From Diphasiastrum complanatum (lineage: Eukaryota; Streptophyta; Lycopodiopsida; Lycopodiales; Lycopodiaceae), in assembly GCA_029204225.1 (NCBI GenBank), contig CM055113.1:5740647-5804646 (forward strand): a stretch of DNA of 64,000 bases, read 5' to 3'. A program made the translations under genes and the position numbers. The notes beneath the pieces were generated by a model, which saw nothing but the letters and a program-made list of their open reading frames with translations, was not told the DNA's origin and ran no database searches. Each line of letters starts with the position of its first letter. Position 1 is the first letter of the stretch. Positions 20,101 to 30,020 of this stretch are shown piece by piece.

Positions 20101-23040
20101 CAACTATGCTGGAGAAATTGGGTGTTGCAGGAAAAGAGTTTAGTGCTCTGAAAGCAGAGGTTCGCATTCTCTTGTCTCCCTTATTGTTATGCATTTACCT
20201 GTGTGTATCAAAAAGATGAAATGAAACTGTCTAAGAGGGCCTATCCATCCGGGCTATATGTCAGCTCATGTTGTTCATATACTGAGTAATGATTACCTTT
20301 TTCAGAAAAAAAAGGTGCTAAAGGTGCTTGGCATAAAGAGACCAAAGGGTTGTTTATGTGCTTTAATTCGCAGATATAATATGCCAAGCTTATTACTTGT
20401 GTTCATCCACAAAAACCTAGACTGGTTCTTTGTTTGCCAAATACATTTCTGCTCAACATAAAAGATCATTCTGCAGCTAACTTTGAATTTTGAACCTTAC
20501 TTCACTTCTTCAATTGAGTTAGTTCCTCAGTTTCTGAGGGTTCGTGCTATGCGCTTGGGCTGGAGAATATCTCTAAAATTATGAGTTTTCATATGGTAAC
20601 AGGATCTTGCTTTACATTTTGCACGTTTTCTCTGGAAAGTTTAAGAGATTTTACTAAATGCAACGCTTAAGGAGAACATCCCAAAAGATTAATGGGACTT
20701 TTTCATACCTTTGGGCTTTGGAGATTCTTGCAAAGGTTGTCCCATGTTCTCTCCCGAACAAAAACTTTGAATCCAGTAGATGTGGGGATGTCGTTGTTGC
20801 TTGAATGGCAATCGATGGAAATTTTTATAGATCAGTAAAGGGCAAGGCCATGTTTTGAGGCGAGCATTGGGATTTCAAACGCTCTGATTGGAATTCCCAA
20901 CAAAGGCTAGTACATTATATTGCTCTTGACTTCTTTACACACACTGAAATAATCATTTATTTATATGTCCATGTTGACCTGAGTATAATCATACTTCAGA
21001 CCTCAAGATGAGCAAAGAAGCCCTCCAACCAACCAGCCACCTATTTCTGGTATACGTACGCATTGTAATAAAAAATTTGACCTGCTTCTAAGCATGCTGG
21101 AGAGTCAGGTGTTCCATGTACTGTGTGGCAACCTAAACTATGCACCTCAAAGAAGGGAGTACGGTCAGTTTTCAATGGTCATGATGTTTGTGAACCTCAG
21201 GAGTGTGGTTCCTACAGTGCAGCTGTCATGAAAACAATCTCCAATCATTTTAGGAATACAATAGACAACAGATGAACAGAGGAATGTGAAAATCACATCC
21301 AAATTGAAGGATGAAGTACAATGATATGCCAATAGGAAGATTAAGCCTCAATATAGAGTTTGCTACAAACTTTTACCTCATGGTTAGCAAATGAACAAAA
21401 AAGATGATCCCTGTGCTCATGGAGGAGAAAGGAGATTATGCCAATCTTGATTTGAACAAGAAGCAAAAGATTGGTTCCTTTTGACAAGTTTATCCTGTTG
21501 TATTTGCTTAATTTATGTTCTTATTACTAACTGGTCAACTAGCAATCAAACACTCTAACTAGTTCTTAAGGACCAACTAAATGGATCCTTTATTAGTTTA
21601 GTAAGTCATCAAGGGCCCTGACAAGATTATTACATTTTATCTTAGATACTTAGACTTTTTATGTACCAAACCACAATTCTTAATAATAACCATTCAAGTA
21701 GTGGCATAAAGAAGGTAGCACACCATGTGCTATCTTTTTGTTGAATCATGGCAAGAAAGAAACTCGCAAAAATTCACTCACACAATTTGAAGGCCCCTTG
21801 TGTGAAATCTGGGAATTGCTTCTTCCACACCTTGATTTTAGTTATTGTTGTTAAACTATTGTTAAAAGCATTAGTTTTCTTTTTTCCAGTAGTTGTATTG
21901 GCATGCATTATCATTTTCACTTGGGAGGTAAAATATAGCTTGTGATTTTGCAACTTCAAGGCTTGACAAATCAGTTTCTTAACATCTTGTTCTTGCATTA
22001 TGCATGCTAAATGTTTCAAGTTTTGCTTACACGATTGCCTGGCTGCAGAATGGAGAATCTGAACATGAAGCCCTGGCTGCTTCTCTGGAACTTGAAAGTG
22101 ATGAATCAAGTCCTACTCATTCTTTACAAACAAGGCTTCGTGATTTTCACCGAAGGTGTATGATAGTATGGGGATTACTTTGAAAGTGCATTGTCATGTG
22201 CAATGTAGTCATGATGAAAAATGACCTTTCAACTTGAAGCATATTGAGAAACAAAAAGTTTTGTTATTTCATGTTTTTGAGTATAGTCTTTTCAATCATT
22301 GAACCTTCTTGTAGTTATTTCCTGCCCTGGTAAGTGATGAAAATCTCTAATTACAAGAAAAATGCCAAGACTTAAGATTTCTTTGGAGTTTTAGAAGCAT
22401 GCATTTTGACACTGGAATTCCAAATGTAGCACTGCAACGTTCGATGCAATAGACAAAAACTTCTTGAGACCATTCTTTACTGCTCAATTGGACGATGATC
22501 ATCCACGCATTAGTGATGCATCTGTCAATGGTAAGATTGCTCTTCAAACTTGCCCTTGCAGTGAGGTCTTTCTACATCCACAGACGTGAAAATTGCATGT
22601 TGCTTATTCAAGTATGTTATAAAAAGTTGAATACTTGAAATATTTGGCCTTATTTTTTGCCCTCTTTCTCCTTGTCTTGTGATGCATTTGAATTTTTTCT
22701 ATCCTTGGCAGGAGTAGTGTCTACAAGCTTTGTCAATAATGAATCACATCCTCAGAGTGAAGTGAACATTCAGCCATTAGGAATGCTCAAGCAAACCGCA
22801 GCCTCTCAAACAAACGAGCTGTCATCAAAACCGTACTCTACTGGTAGACCAAGAGGTATATTATCAAGTAATGATGTACCAGTTGACAACCGACACAAAA
22901 GTAACGCCATGCCAATTGAAGAAGAGGAATGGCCAAGGCAAACTTCTGCCACTAACCAGTTTCAGCAAAACCTGCAACGAGTAGCTTCGCCTTCTGAGAA
23001 CCCTAAGCTTGGACCCATTCGACGACCATCATCTGTATAA
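11172..23040 (+). CDS. NHX: NHX5/6-type endosomal Na+(K+)/H+ antiporter, C-terminal 13 exons
   Basis: Exons joined by phase: 11172-11200, 12330-12361, 12460-12507, 12690-12750, 12901-12998, 13169-13244, 13410-13429, 19478-19575, 19707-19819, 20076-20159, 22049-22155, 22430-22530, 22712-23040. They encode about 397 residues without an internal stop. Recognisable segments: [99 protein letters not shown] and [13 protein letters not shown]. These match the membrane half and cytosolic tail of plant CPA1 antiporters of the NHX5/6 group, which exchange Na+ or K+ for H+ in Golgi/endosomes and set lumenal pH. About the first 250 residues are not in the window; the gene probably starts left of it. The last exon adds a Ser/Gln-rich tail of about 109 residues, longer than I recall for Arabidopsis NHX5/6. 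Donors at 12362 (GTTCTC) and 20160 (GTTCGC) are weak, and a copia element fills the 13430-19477 intron. Confidence 0.9.
11201..12329 (+). other. U12-type AT-AC intron of the NHX gene
   Basis: The exon ends GCTTTG at 11200 and the intron begins ATATCCTT, the minor-spliceosome 5' consensus. It ends CTTGCACAC at 12329, with CCTTAAC at 12315-12321 as branch site about 9 bases before the end. Joining the exons restores the conserved ...AL-AFKYAGL in frame, whereas no AG acceptor can do so because of an in-frame TAA just upstream. Confidence 0.88.
12000..12155. repeat. Dispersed repeat copy inside the AT-AC intron
   Basis: The segment with GGGCCCTCACAAGATTATAA, GGAGTACCGAATATCCAAGTC and CAGGATGTGGACGTAA has a diverged direct copy at 58845-58980 and a partial one near 21612-21645. 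It is probably a small or solo-LTR-like transposon; no ends could be fixed. Confidence 0.55.
12363..12389. repeat. (TC)n microsatellite at an NHX intron donor
   Basis: About 13 TC units begin one base into the donor dinucleotide of the 12362-12459 intron, so the donor context is GTTCTCTC rather than GTAAG. Confidence 0.9.
13410..13429 (+). CDS. NHX: 20-nt microexon of the NHX gene
   Basis: Flanked by ...GATAAAG and GTGAGC. Read in phase it gives VFIIVA plus AG, which joins the A of the 19478 exon as Arg, so the spliced protein reads FFSI-VFIIVA-R-AANIL, the expected family sequence between two membrane segments. Without it the reading frame breaks. Confidence 0.8.
14416..14804 (+). repeat. 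5' LTR of the copia element
   Basis: 389 bp, TG...CA. It lacks a short block present in the 3' copy (around 19180-19200) and has its own ATGGGCGCCCACC stretch, so the LTRs have diverged by indels as well as substitutions. Confidence 0.92.
15590..16265 (+). repeat. Degenerate short-period array in the copia leader
   Basis: Dozens of imperfect copies of a motif like CATCTGGACAGGTAG / CATCTGAGGGAGGCA follow one another between PBS and gag. A separate duplication of GGCATGTGGACACGGGTGGC lies upstream at about 15028-15095. No coding sense is apparent. Confidence 0.75.
16341..17115 (+). pseudogene. Copia gag (nucleocapsid polyprotein part)
   Basis: Starts [18 protein letters not shown] and continues through [18 protein letters not shown], the copia gag (UBN2-like) pattern, to a lysine-rich segment. 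The CCHC zinc knuckle is damaged twice: an extra T in the run 17087-17092 shifts the frame, and the second Cys is replaced ([14 protein letters not shown] in the following frame, where Cys is expected at Tyr). Gag packages element RNA in virus-like particles; this copy would not make a normal knuckle. Confidence 0.85.
17110..18901 (+). pseudogene. Copia protease and integrase, truncated pol
   Basis: Protease site reads [12 protein letters not shown] where DSG is usual, so the catalytic triad residue after Asp is altered. The pre-integrase motif [18 protein letters not shown] ends at a stop (17731-17733) with a frame change and loss of the zinc-binding cysteines. The integrase core then follows: [27 protein letters not shown] and NGVAERKNR supply the D, D and E residues. 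A TGA at 18140-18142 reads as a CGA-to-TGA change. The C-terminal part ([29 protein letters not shown]) is intact to the stop at 18899-18901, 51 bp from the 3' LTR. RT and RNase H are absent. Confidence 0.9.
18953..19347 (+). repeat. 3' LTR of the copia element
   Basis: 395 bp, preceded by AAGGGGGAG and followed by the CTTCC duplication. Confidence 0.92.
21530..21650. repeat. Possible dispersed repeat fragment in an NHX intron
   Basis: GGGCCCTGACAAGATTATTACATTT (shared core about 21614-21640) resembles 12014-12041; the flanks diverge. The rest of intron 20160-22048 shows nothing recognisable. Confidence 0.35.
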
Positions 23041-23396
23041 AGAGGTGACTGATTGACCTTTTGTGGTTTTTAGATCTCAGATACTGAATGGCTGCTGAGT
23101 GAGCATTCATTCGATAGAGATGTTTAGATTTCTGCTTTTAAATGAACTTGTAAATGTTTTCTTTAAGAGATTTTAGTATTCTCTTATTCAATATTGGCAC
23201 CTATCCAGGGGCATAGGAGGATTTGATTTGAAAATTTCATGCGTTAGCCTAACATTTCTAGAAAAACAAGAATGCGGTTCTGAATGTGTTTCATACCCTT
23301 TTAAAAAAAAGTCAAAATTTTGTAAGAAAAACTTTAAAAAAAAAACTAAAATGCTGTTACGAGTAGACTTATTGGGCATTGAAATAAGCTTAATGG
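23041..23396 (+). other. NHX 3' UTR and flank
   Basis: Follows the TAA at 23038-23040. AT-rich with a possible polyadenylation context around 23140-23190 (AAATGAACTTGTAAATG, TATTCAATATTG). No other gene; a retrotransposon fragment starts at about 23397. Confidence 0.5.
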
Positions 23397-24216
23397 ATAG
23401 AATTGAAAATAGAGATAGAAAACATCGTTAAATCGAGGTTTACCAACCTAGGAATCCTCGATGGTCTTCTACAACTCAAAATAGATAAAAATCAGCAACA
23501 TGCAATCAACATGCAAGCAAATATGGTGACATGCAATTTTAAATTTCGAAAGAACGTCACTTTTATTAGCAATAAAATAAACCATTGCTAATTGACTAAA
23601 ATCGTCAATGAATGTGACAAAATAACGTGCACTACCAATAGAGTTAACAGGCAAAGGTCCACAAACATCTGAGTGAACTAATTCAAGAAGTTCTTTAGAT
23701 CTATGGCCCTCCTTATTGAATGGAGAGCGAGTCATCTTGCCCAGCATGCAAGAGTCACATGGATGATACGAAGTGGGAATATTGATGTCAAAATCAACCC
23801 CTTCAAAACTACTTTTTCTTTGCTGCATCAAGAATGCTTTGCATGCTCATGTGATAGAGCCTAGCATGCCATAATGCATGTATCTTGTCTTCCACGGCTG
23901 AAACTTCGTCACATGCAGTAAGAACTTTTGCATGATACAGGTTCTCCCTCCGTAAGCCTGTTGCAAGCTGCTTTCCACTTTTTGTGTCCATTAGCCTGCA
24001 ATCATTGTCAAGAAACAGAACTTTGATGCCCACATCTGTCATGCGGGCTACTGACAATAAGTCCTTTTGCATGGTTGGTACATGCAATACATTTCGAAGA
24101 ACTTTAGAACCTTCAATTAAACTGCGTTTGAATGCAACTTCTAGCAGTGATGGCACTGTATCAGAGAGTACTGTGGGTGTTTTGGAAACGACAAAGGTAT
24201 TTCTAAGCAAACCATG
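23397..24216 (-). mobile_element. Deleted Ty1/copia fragment, minus strand
   Basis: Read from 24216 down: protease-to-integrase linker (VLRNVLHVPTMQKDLLSVAR), pre-integrase motif (ALWHARLYHMSMQSI), zinc-binding CDSCMLGKMTR and the integrase start LVHSDVCGPLPV, FVTFIDDFSQ. The frame then jumps near 23560 into sequence matching the end of the LTR at 26887-27268 (AGAAGACCATCGAGGATTCC and CTATCTCTATTTTCAATTCTAT, reverse-complemented). So almost all of pol and most of the 3' LTR were deleted. It belongs to the same family as the LTR-gag piece at 27 kb, in opposite orientation. Confidence 0.8.
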
Positions 24217-24344
24217 AAAAAAGTTTCAAGCTTCTAAGCAGAGATACACACAAGCTGCACTCATCTCATCTCAGCACGAATATAGTCAGGGTTATTAGTT
24301 GGCTTGGTTCTCTTAAGCCTCCCACCTACTTGACACACTTCGCA

Positions 24345-25093
24345 TCTTTATCACAACTCTTCCCTCGGGTACCATGTGGCATGACAACATAAGACGGGTC
24401 ATCTACAAAGCTTATTCCAACCGAGCTTGCAGGGTCAATTGGGGGTAGAACTCGAATTCTATTGGGTTCAGAAAGATACATCAAGGATCCCAGTTATACC
24501 CAGTTCTACCACACTAGTTGTACTTTGGGCTATCACGTGATCTTAGATTCATATTGGGTATCTGAGGATCCATGTTGTGCTACAATCATGATACGAGAGA
24601 TGCTTTTAGAACAACAAGATCTCCGACCTTGTCAATAGAGGACCCCAGAGACGACCTCAGATCACCTCCTTTTCTTCCAAACGGCAACCATGATCAAACC
24701 CTGATTCAGAGGATGATGGGGATGATGATGGCATGACCTCTCATAGAACTTATAGACAGTGCACTTCCTAGAGGTACATTGCAACCAAACCTACTAGTCC
24801 TACCACTAGGAGAGGTCCCTCTCACACTCAACGTCAGCAACATATCCCAGTTTTACCTCCTATGTAGCTCGTATTACATCTTTCTTCAACATCAACAGCA
24901 GCCACATTCCCACCACCTCTAGCATATGATCTGTGGATTTATTTCCTAGAGTTATCATGATTACACCTATGTTGTTTCTTTTTTCATTCATATTAGTACT
25001 TTAGACTTACATTACATGCAATTTTCTTTTACATCTTTGAAGATGTTTTCCATATGCTCCCACTTGTACTACACACTTGATACGTACTTATTT

Positions 25094-25150
<57 letters not shown>
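24345..25150 (+). mobile_element. LINE 3' part: end of ORF2, 3' UTR and (CT)n
   Basis: Broken reading frames match the C-terminal end of the LINE at 3780-8935: IRRVIYKAYSNRA parallels IRRFLYRAYLDRT, followed by LGYHVILDSYWVSEDPCC and MIREMLLEQQDL. The 3' UTR ends in a (CT)n tract at 25096-25150. It shows what the first copy looked like before its 8010-8340 insertion. Confidence 0.75.
25096..25150. repeat. (CT)n microsatellite between two LINE pieces
   Basis: About 27 CT units; LINE 3' UTR on the left, LINE ORF2 on the right. Confidence 0.95.
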
Positions 25151-25153
<3 letters not shown>

Positions 25154-25965
25154 TTAACCCTAGCAAAAAGACCGTATATCGCTATAACCCTCAAAACACT
25201 TCTCTGTACAGAGAAGCCTTATCTGACCTCTTGACTCATTTCCCCTACGCACATACTTTAGCGGACCAGTCTCTTTTTCTTGTCTAGACCATGCATACTG
25301 CTGCATCCCTTGCTTTCCCATCCCCACGGCCCAAGCACTTACGACATTGTCAACCACATAACCCCTGGTATGACCACGAATGTAACCAACTTCATCTGAA
25401 CTTGGTTTATGCACGCTGCCACCTTCCCCATCTGGTAAAGGACTTATCTCGTGTATATCGTAGAACCACCCGAACAAAGAAAATTACATACGATATCTGA
25501 CAGGGAAAGAAGATGATGGACCTTCTCTTTAGCTCTTCATTGAGATCATTTTGGCAAAAATTCCTTTCACGAGCACCTCCACCCTGGATCACAGATCTTA
25601 GCACATGGGTTCGTTGTACTCTGTACGAACACACCTCCACTTCCCACACCCATGCACATGTACTTCTGATATATACTCTCCAGACATAGTACAAGAGGCC
25701 ATCGATCGATTTAACCTACATAAGGCCAAAGACATTGACGAACTAGAGGCTAAACTTTTGAAGCAGGCCGCTGACATCCTCTCACCTTTCCTCTCTTTCC
25801 TTTTGAACCGCGCTATCACATCTGGTTTCCCCTCCCCTTGGTCCACAAACCTTATCCATTCTATCCATAAAGGCGGTGACAACTATCGTACCATCATGAT
25901 TAGCCACCTCTTTGCCAAAGTTTATGGTTGTATTCTTCAGTCAATCAACCATTCACACTCTCTAC
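25151..25965 (+). pseudogene. 5'-truncated LINE ORF2: endonuclease end to RT start
   Basis: Begins directly after the (CT)n tract. TSLYREALSDLLTHF and HTAASLAFPSPRPKH match the end of the endonuclease region of the first LINE; NPWYDHECNQLHLNL and VYRRTTRTKKITYDI continue the linker missing there. Then HKAKDIDELEAKLLKQAADI, ITSGFPSPWSTNLIHSIHKG and NYRTIMISHLFAKVYGCIL lead into the RT, which breaks off before the YADD box. Frames change several times. Confidence 0.8.
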
Positions 25966-26886
25966 CTTGATATCGTATGTATGTGTTGCACTGATGATCC
26001 GAGAGATTTCAGACTTGCGTATGGCGAGGCTAGACGGTGACACCTCCCCCTTGATACAACTGAGCATATAGGACTGTTTATCCCGTCGGAGACAGAGACA
26101 GGAGAGTATTGATTCTGATGGAGAGGCTGAGATTTCGGATGCTTCCATACATAGACGGTTTGGATGTACTCCTTTTTCTTGCGAAAAATTAGTACAGACC
26201 ACCCAACGTTGATGTTTGTCTTAGAAAATCAAATTCAAAATTCTATGTTATGGTTTAAGTTTGATCAATTTCACCATATATTTTAGCGCCACGCAATTTT
26301 AATTTGCATTGTATTCTCTCAAAGTTTAAATAGGCTTACCAAGTTTGTAAACATTATAAAAATTTATTGTAAAGGTTTTAAAACCTTGAGTAGGCCCATA
26401 AGTTGTACATGGGCCCCTAGGGGCAATTTTACATGCTACCAACTATAAGTTGGAACTATATGAATTTTCTCATGTTGTAGGAGGCCGCATTTAGGAAACT
26501 TGTGGACCAAGGCAAATCATTGCATGAAGAGGGAAAGTGCATGCTTAGCATGTGGGACACCTATTTCACCTACTTTTGACACTTGGAAGCCATGTACATC
26601 ACATATCATTTGTTTCCAATCTATAAATGATACCTCCTCCTAGATGGGCGCACTTTTGGAGAGAGAGAGATTTCTTCTCACATATGCTCTTGTGATTTGT
26701 TTTTTGTGGTAGAATCTCTTGCTAAGTAATGCTAGTGTAATGCTATCCTAGATTGGTGTCTTGTTGGATCTGATTTATTGCTTTGTATTCTAGCTAATGT
26801 AAAGTTCTTCTTGCTGGAAATTCATGGACAACAAGCATTCATTATCCAATCGACCCAATTGGAGGAGCAATTTCCAGGATTAATGA
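25966..26886. other. Unassigned, AT-rich
   Basis: No gene or clear repeat identified. The first 240 bp may be rearranged LINE sequence. The part from about 26640 could belong to the copia LTR-flanking region, but with no second LTR I cannot say. Confidence 0.3.
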
Positions 26887-27268
26887 TGTTAGAATGCTCC
26901 TTACAGCATATACTATCATTTTAGTTTGTGTAGCACGTTTCTGACATAAGTTTTATGCAAATTTTTGCTCGCATCCTCTTCATCTTGCTCGCTGCCCTCC
27001 ATAGCCAGCAGATCTGATTACTTCGAAAGTTTGATCTATTCATTGCATGTGCAAGTACTAGTCCATGCATGTTGCATGCATGCCTCTAGAATTCTTCAGA
27101 TTGCTTGCATGTTTCCACAATTGCTTGCATGTTGATTGCATGTCACTGTATTTGCTTGCATGTTGCTGATTTTGATCTATTTTGAGTTGTAGAAGACCAT
27201 CGAGGATTCCTAGGTTGGTAAATCTCGATTTAACGATCCTTTCTATCTCTATTTTCAATTCTATAACA
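26887..27268 (+). repeat. Copia 5' LTR (left edge inferred)
   Basis: Starts TGTTAGAATGCTCC and ends TTCTATAACA directly before the primer site GTGGTATCAGAGC (27269-27281). Its 3' 170 bp match the reverse complement of 23397-23560. There is no partner LTR, so the left end is set by the TGTTAG start only. Confidence 0.65.
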
Positions 27269-27282
27269 GTGGTATCAGAGCA

Positions 27283-27978
27283 ATGGCTTCTACTTCTACT
27301 TTTCATGCGAAAATCCTAGATGGATCCAACTATCCTGCATGGAGATCAAAGACTCAACTGATCCTGCAAGCTGAGAAGCTGTGGCCTTATGTTGATGGGA
27401 CCATTCCCAAACCGCATGTACCTGATGTAATAAATATAGCAGCTTATGAAGAAGATTTGAAAGATCTTCACGCCTGGTTGCATGCAGATTCGAAAGCTAA
27501 AGTAATTACTTCCCAAACCGTTTCGGAAGATATCTTTCTCACTGTTGCCGATTCTGCTACAACAAAAGAGATGTGGGATGAACTTGCTCGAAGATTTGAG
27601 TCCAAATCACAAACTCAAATCTTATATCTGTTTGAGCAACTTACTAATTTAAAGTGGGATGGAATTTCAGATTGTGATACTTTTCTTTTCAAGTTACAAT
27701 CTTTGTTTAGTGCTCTACAAAGTGCAGGTAGAATAACTCCGAAGGAGGAGAAACTTACGTACCTGCTGCGAGCACTACCACCCTCCTACATCTACATGCG
27801 ACCTGTTCTTACAGGTAAATCCTTTGAAGAGGCCATTCAAAGCCTTCGAGAGGAGTATCTCATGCGGCAAGGAAGTTCACCTTCTCAAGGAGGAGCTAAA
27901 GCTTTATATGCGAAGAAAGGAAAGGGCAAGGCAAAAGGACGCGGAAACCAGTTCCAAGGCCAAATGACTTTATTTTAG
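27283..27978 (+). pseudogene. Copia gag, 231 codons, element truncated after it
   Basis: ATG lies next to the PBS. MASTSTFHAKILDGSNYP, then WRSKTQLILQAEKLWPYVDG is the copia gag start; KEMWDELARRFESKSQTQI and LLRALPPSYIYMRPVLTG are conserved downstream blocks. The frame is open to a lysine/glycine-rich end but stops before any zinc knuckle, protease or pol. The intact frame next to complete loss of pol suggests a fairly recent truncation. Confidence 0.85.
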
Positions 27979-27996
27979 AAATTGTTGGGGCCCATT

Positions 27997-28167
27997 TACG
28001 TTAAAGAATGATTTGCGTATAGCACCCTCCTCTCCTTCACATGTTTGATCAAAGCTATACGTTAAAGAAAGAATGGTTTACGTATAGCTTGAGCCAGCCT
28101 TTTTTACTCTTAACTAGCTTGTGGAGAAGCATGCACCCTCCTCTCCTTCACATGTTTGATCAAAGCT
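27997..28167. repeat. Short direct repeat at the edge of the truncated copia
   Basis: CACCCTCCTCTCCTTCACAT and the following TGTTTGATCAAAGCT occur at 28023-28056 and 28134-28167, and ACGTTAAAG...CGTATAGC is also doubled before each. From 28168 to about 28815 nothing is recognisable. Confidence 0.85.
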
Positions 28168-28829
28168 CCTCTCTCTCCATCATTTGCCAAGATCTCGTAG
28201 GTGGGGGTCTGTTACTCTGAAATGTTTGAATGAAAGTTCCAAACGTTTGAGACCAAATCCTCTAGGTTTTGATGTTGCACATATGTCCTTTCTAGTCTAT
28301 TGTTTGTCAGGATCATCTATTCATGCTTCATGTTTCATGGCATTCTTGGTTGTTGAATATCGCTTGGCCTCTAAGGATGTTGCCGGGTTGCTAATATGGT
28401 CGTCGAGTTGTCCTTTTCATGTGGTACTTTTCGACTATTTGGCTAGCTTTTGATGTCTCGCTTTTTGGGATCTCACACGACGACACTTTCTTCTAGCATT
28501 CTTGGGCTATTAGAGTGCCTTGAGCAAGTTCTAGATATTTCTATATCAATCACATCAACAATTTTAAAGCAACATCATGTTGTTCATTACATTAGAGACA
28601 CATTTACCACATGATTTACAGTTGATGTACTATGCTTTGTGGGTTTTGTGTGTTGCTTTTGGAATACTTGGTGTAACGACTTATGTCCTCTCCTTCAATC
28701 CATTGGTGCATGCATTTGCTATTGAGCTTGGGTCTTGCAAATTTTTTAGGGTTTAGTAATTTTTTGGAAGCCTCACATTGAGGGCAATGTTTTTTAAAGT
28801 TGGGGAGAGTTATATACTAGAAATGGCCC

Positions 28830-29350
28830 CTAACTAGTATACCTTTAGGTATCGACCCAAAAGGGTCGGAATCGGTTTCTAAGATGTAGATGAAGGGGGT
28901 GAGCCTCTGCATCATGAATCTTAATCTGAAGGCAAGAAGTGTGGGCGTTAAAATTGCCCAAGAGAACCTCATGACCCTGCTCAAAAAATGAAATGATGTC
29001 ATCGGCATACGGGGAGCCAACCCCTTTAACAAAGGACAAAGTTTCCAGGGGAAAGTAGCAATGTGCTACATAGACAACCCTATCCAGTCCAATGCTCTGT
29101 CCATGAGCCTGCACCAAAGATATCTAGCCTGTCAAACCGAGTCCCATGTGAATCCTGCCAAAGGGGCAGACTCTTCTCCCTGCTCTTGTGTGTCTCCTTG
29201 AAGAAAATGATATCTATAATGATGATGATCTCTCTCAAATCTCTTGTTGCGACTGGTGAATGGATTCTGATGTGTTAGGATGTCTAGCTTGGTACTCATG
29301 GCCTCTTCAAATAGCTTGGAATTATTTTGCACCTCCATGTCCATTCCAAC
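28830..29350 (-). pseudogene. LINE endonuclease fragment, minus strand
   Basis: Minus-strand frames give HFLQGDTQEQGEESAPLAGF, WDSV, then GLDRVVYVAHCYFP and EVLLGNFNAHTS, the endonuclease order with GDFN changed to GNFN. It is related to the endonuclease of the window's other LINEs, strongly decayed and truncated at both ends. Confidence 0.65.
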
Positions 29351-29680
29351 CTACTACTATATGGCACTCTTGGACAGCACAACTAGCTTTGTATGCATTT
29401 GAGCCAATTGTTTCTGATGCTACTTCACATTCATGGTCCTAAATATTTTGAAATCTTGGTGGAGTGTTTACATTTTGTATTTTCATTTTCCTCTGGCACT
29501 CTTCATTTATCAAGGTGGTGCAATGGAACCATGGTGAGCTCCTTAGATGGTAATGTTCATACTTTTCAGTGGAAATATAGTTATCAAACAATAGCCAAAC
29601 ACATATGGCAGTTAACAATCTAAGCATAGGTGAGGGATCATTCAAAACCACTCTCTGAGATCTATTGAAATTGGTGCTGT

Positions 29681-30020
29681 CTCTTGCTTGAATCTTCATT
29701 AAAAAACCCCAACAGTTATTTGAAGGATATAGAGGGTTAAAACACTAAGCTGCACATGAAAGGCAATTGTTACTGTAAAGTGTATGAACTCCTAAGTACT
29801 TCCAGGAGACATGCTAACCATATGTTCAAAAGAGCGTTGTTCTCTCTTGCTTGAATCTTCATACACCAAGTGCACAACATGAATTGAACCCCAACAGTCT
29901 TTTGAAGGATATAGAGGGTTAGAACACTAAGCTGCACATGAAAGGCAATTGTTACTGTAAAGTGTATGAACTCCCAAGTAAGTAATTCCAGGAGACATGC
30001 CACACGTATTTTCAAAAGAG
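29681..30020. repeat. Tandem duplication, unit about 165-180 bp
   Basis: CTCTTGCTTGAATCTTCAT occurs at 29681 and 29844. The following blocks (GAAGGATATAGAGGGTTA, CACTAAGCTGCACATGAAAG, CAGGAGACATGC) are repeated in the same order, with a roughly 19-bp longer spacer in the second unit. Confidence 0.9.

Noticed and set aside
25096-25150. (CT)n and other short repeats as a possible CRISPR array
   Set aside because: No unique spacers between repeats; this is eukaryotic nuclear DNA with spliced genes.
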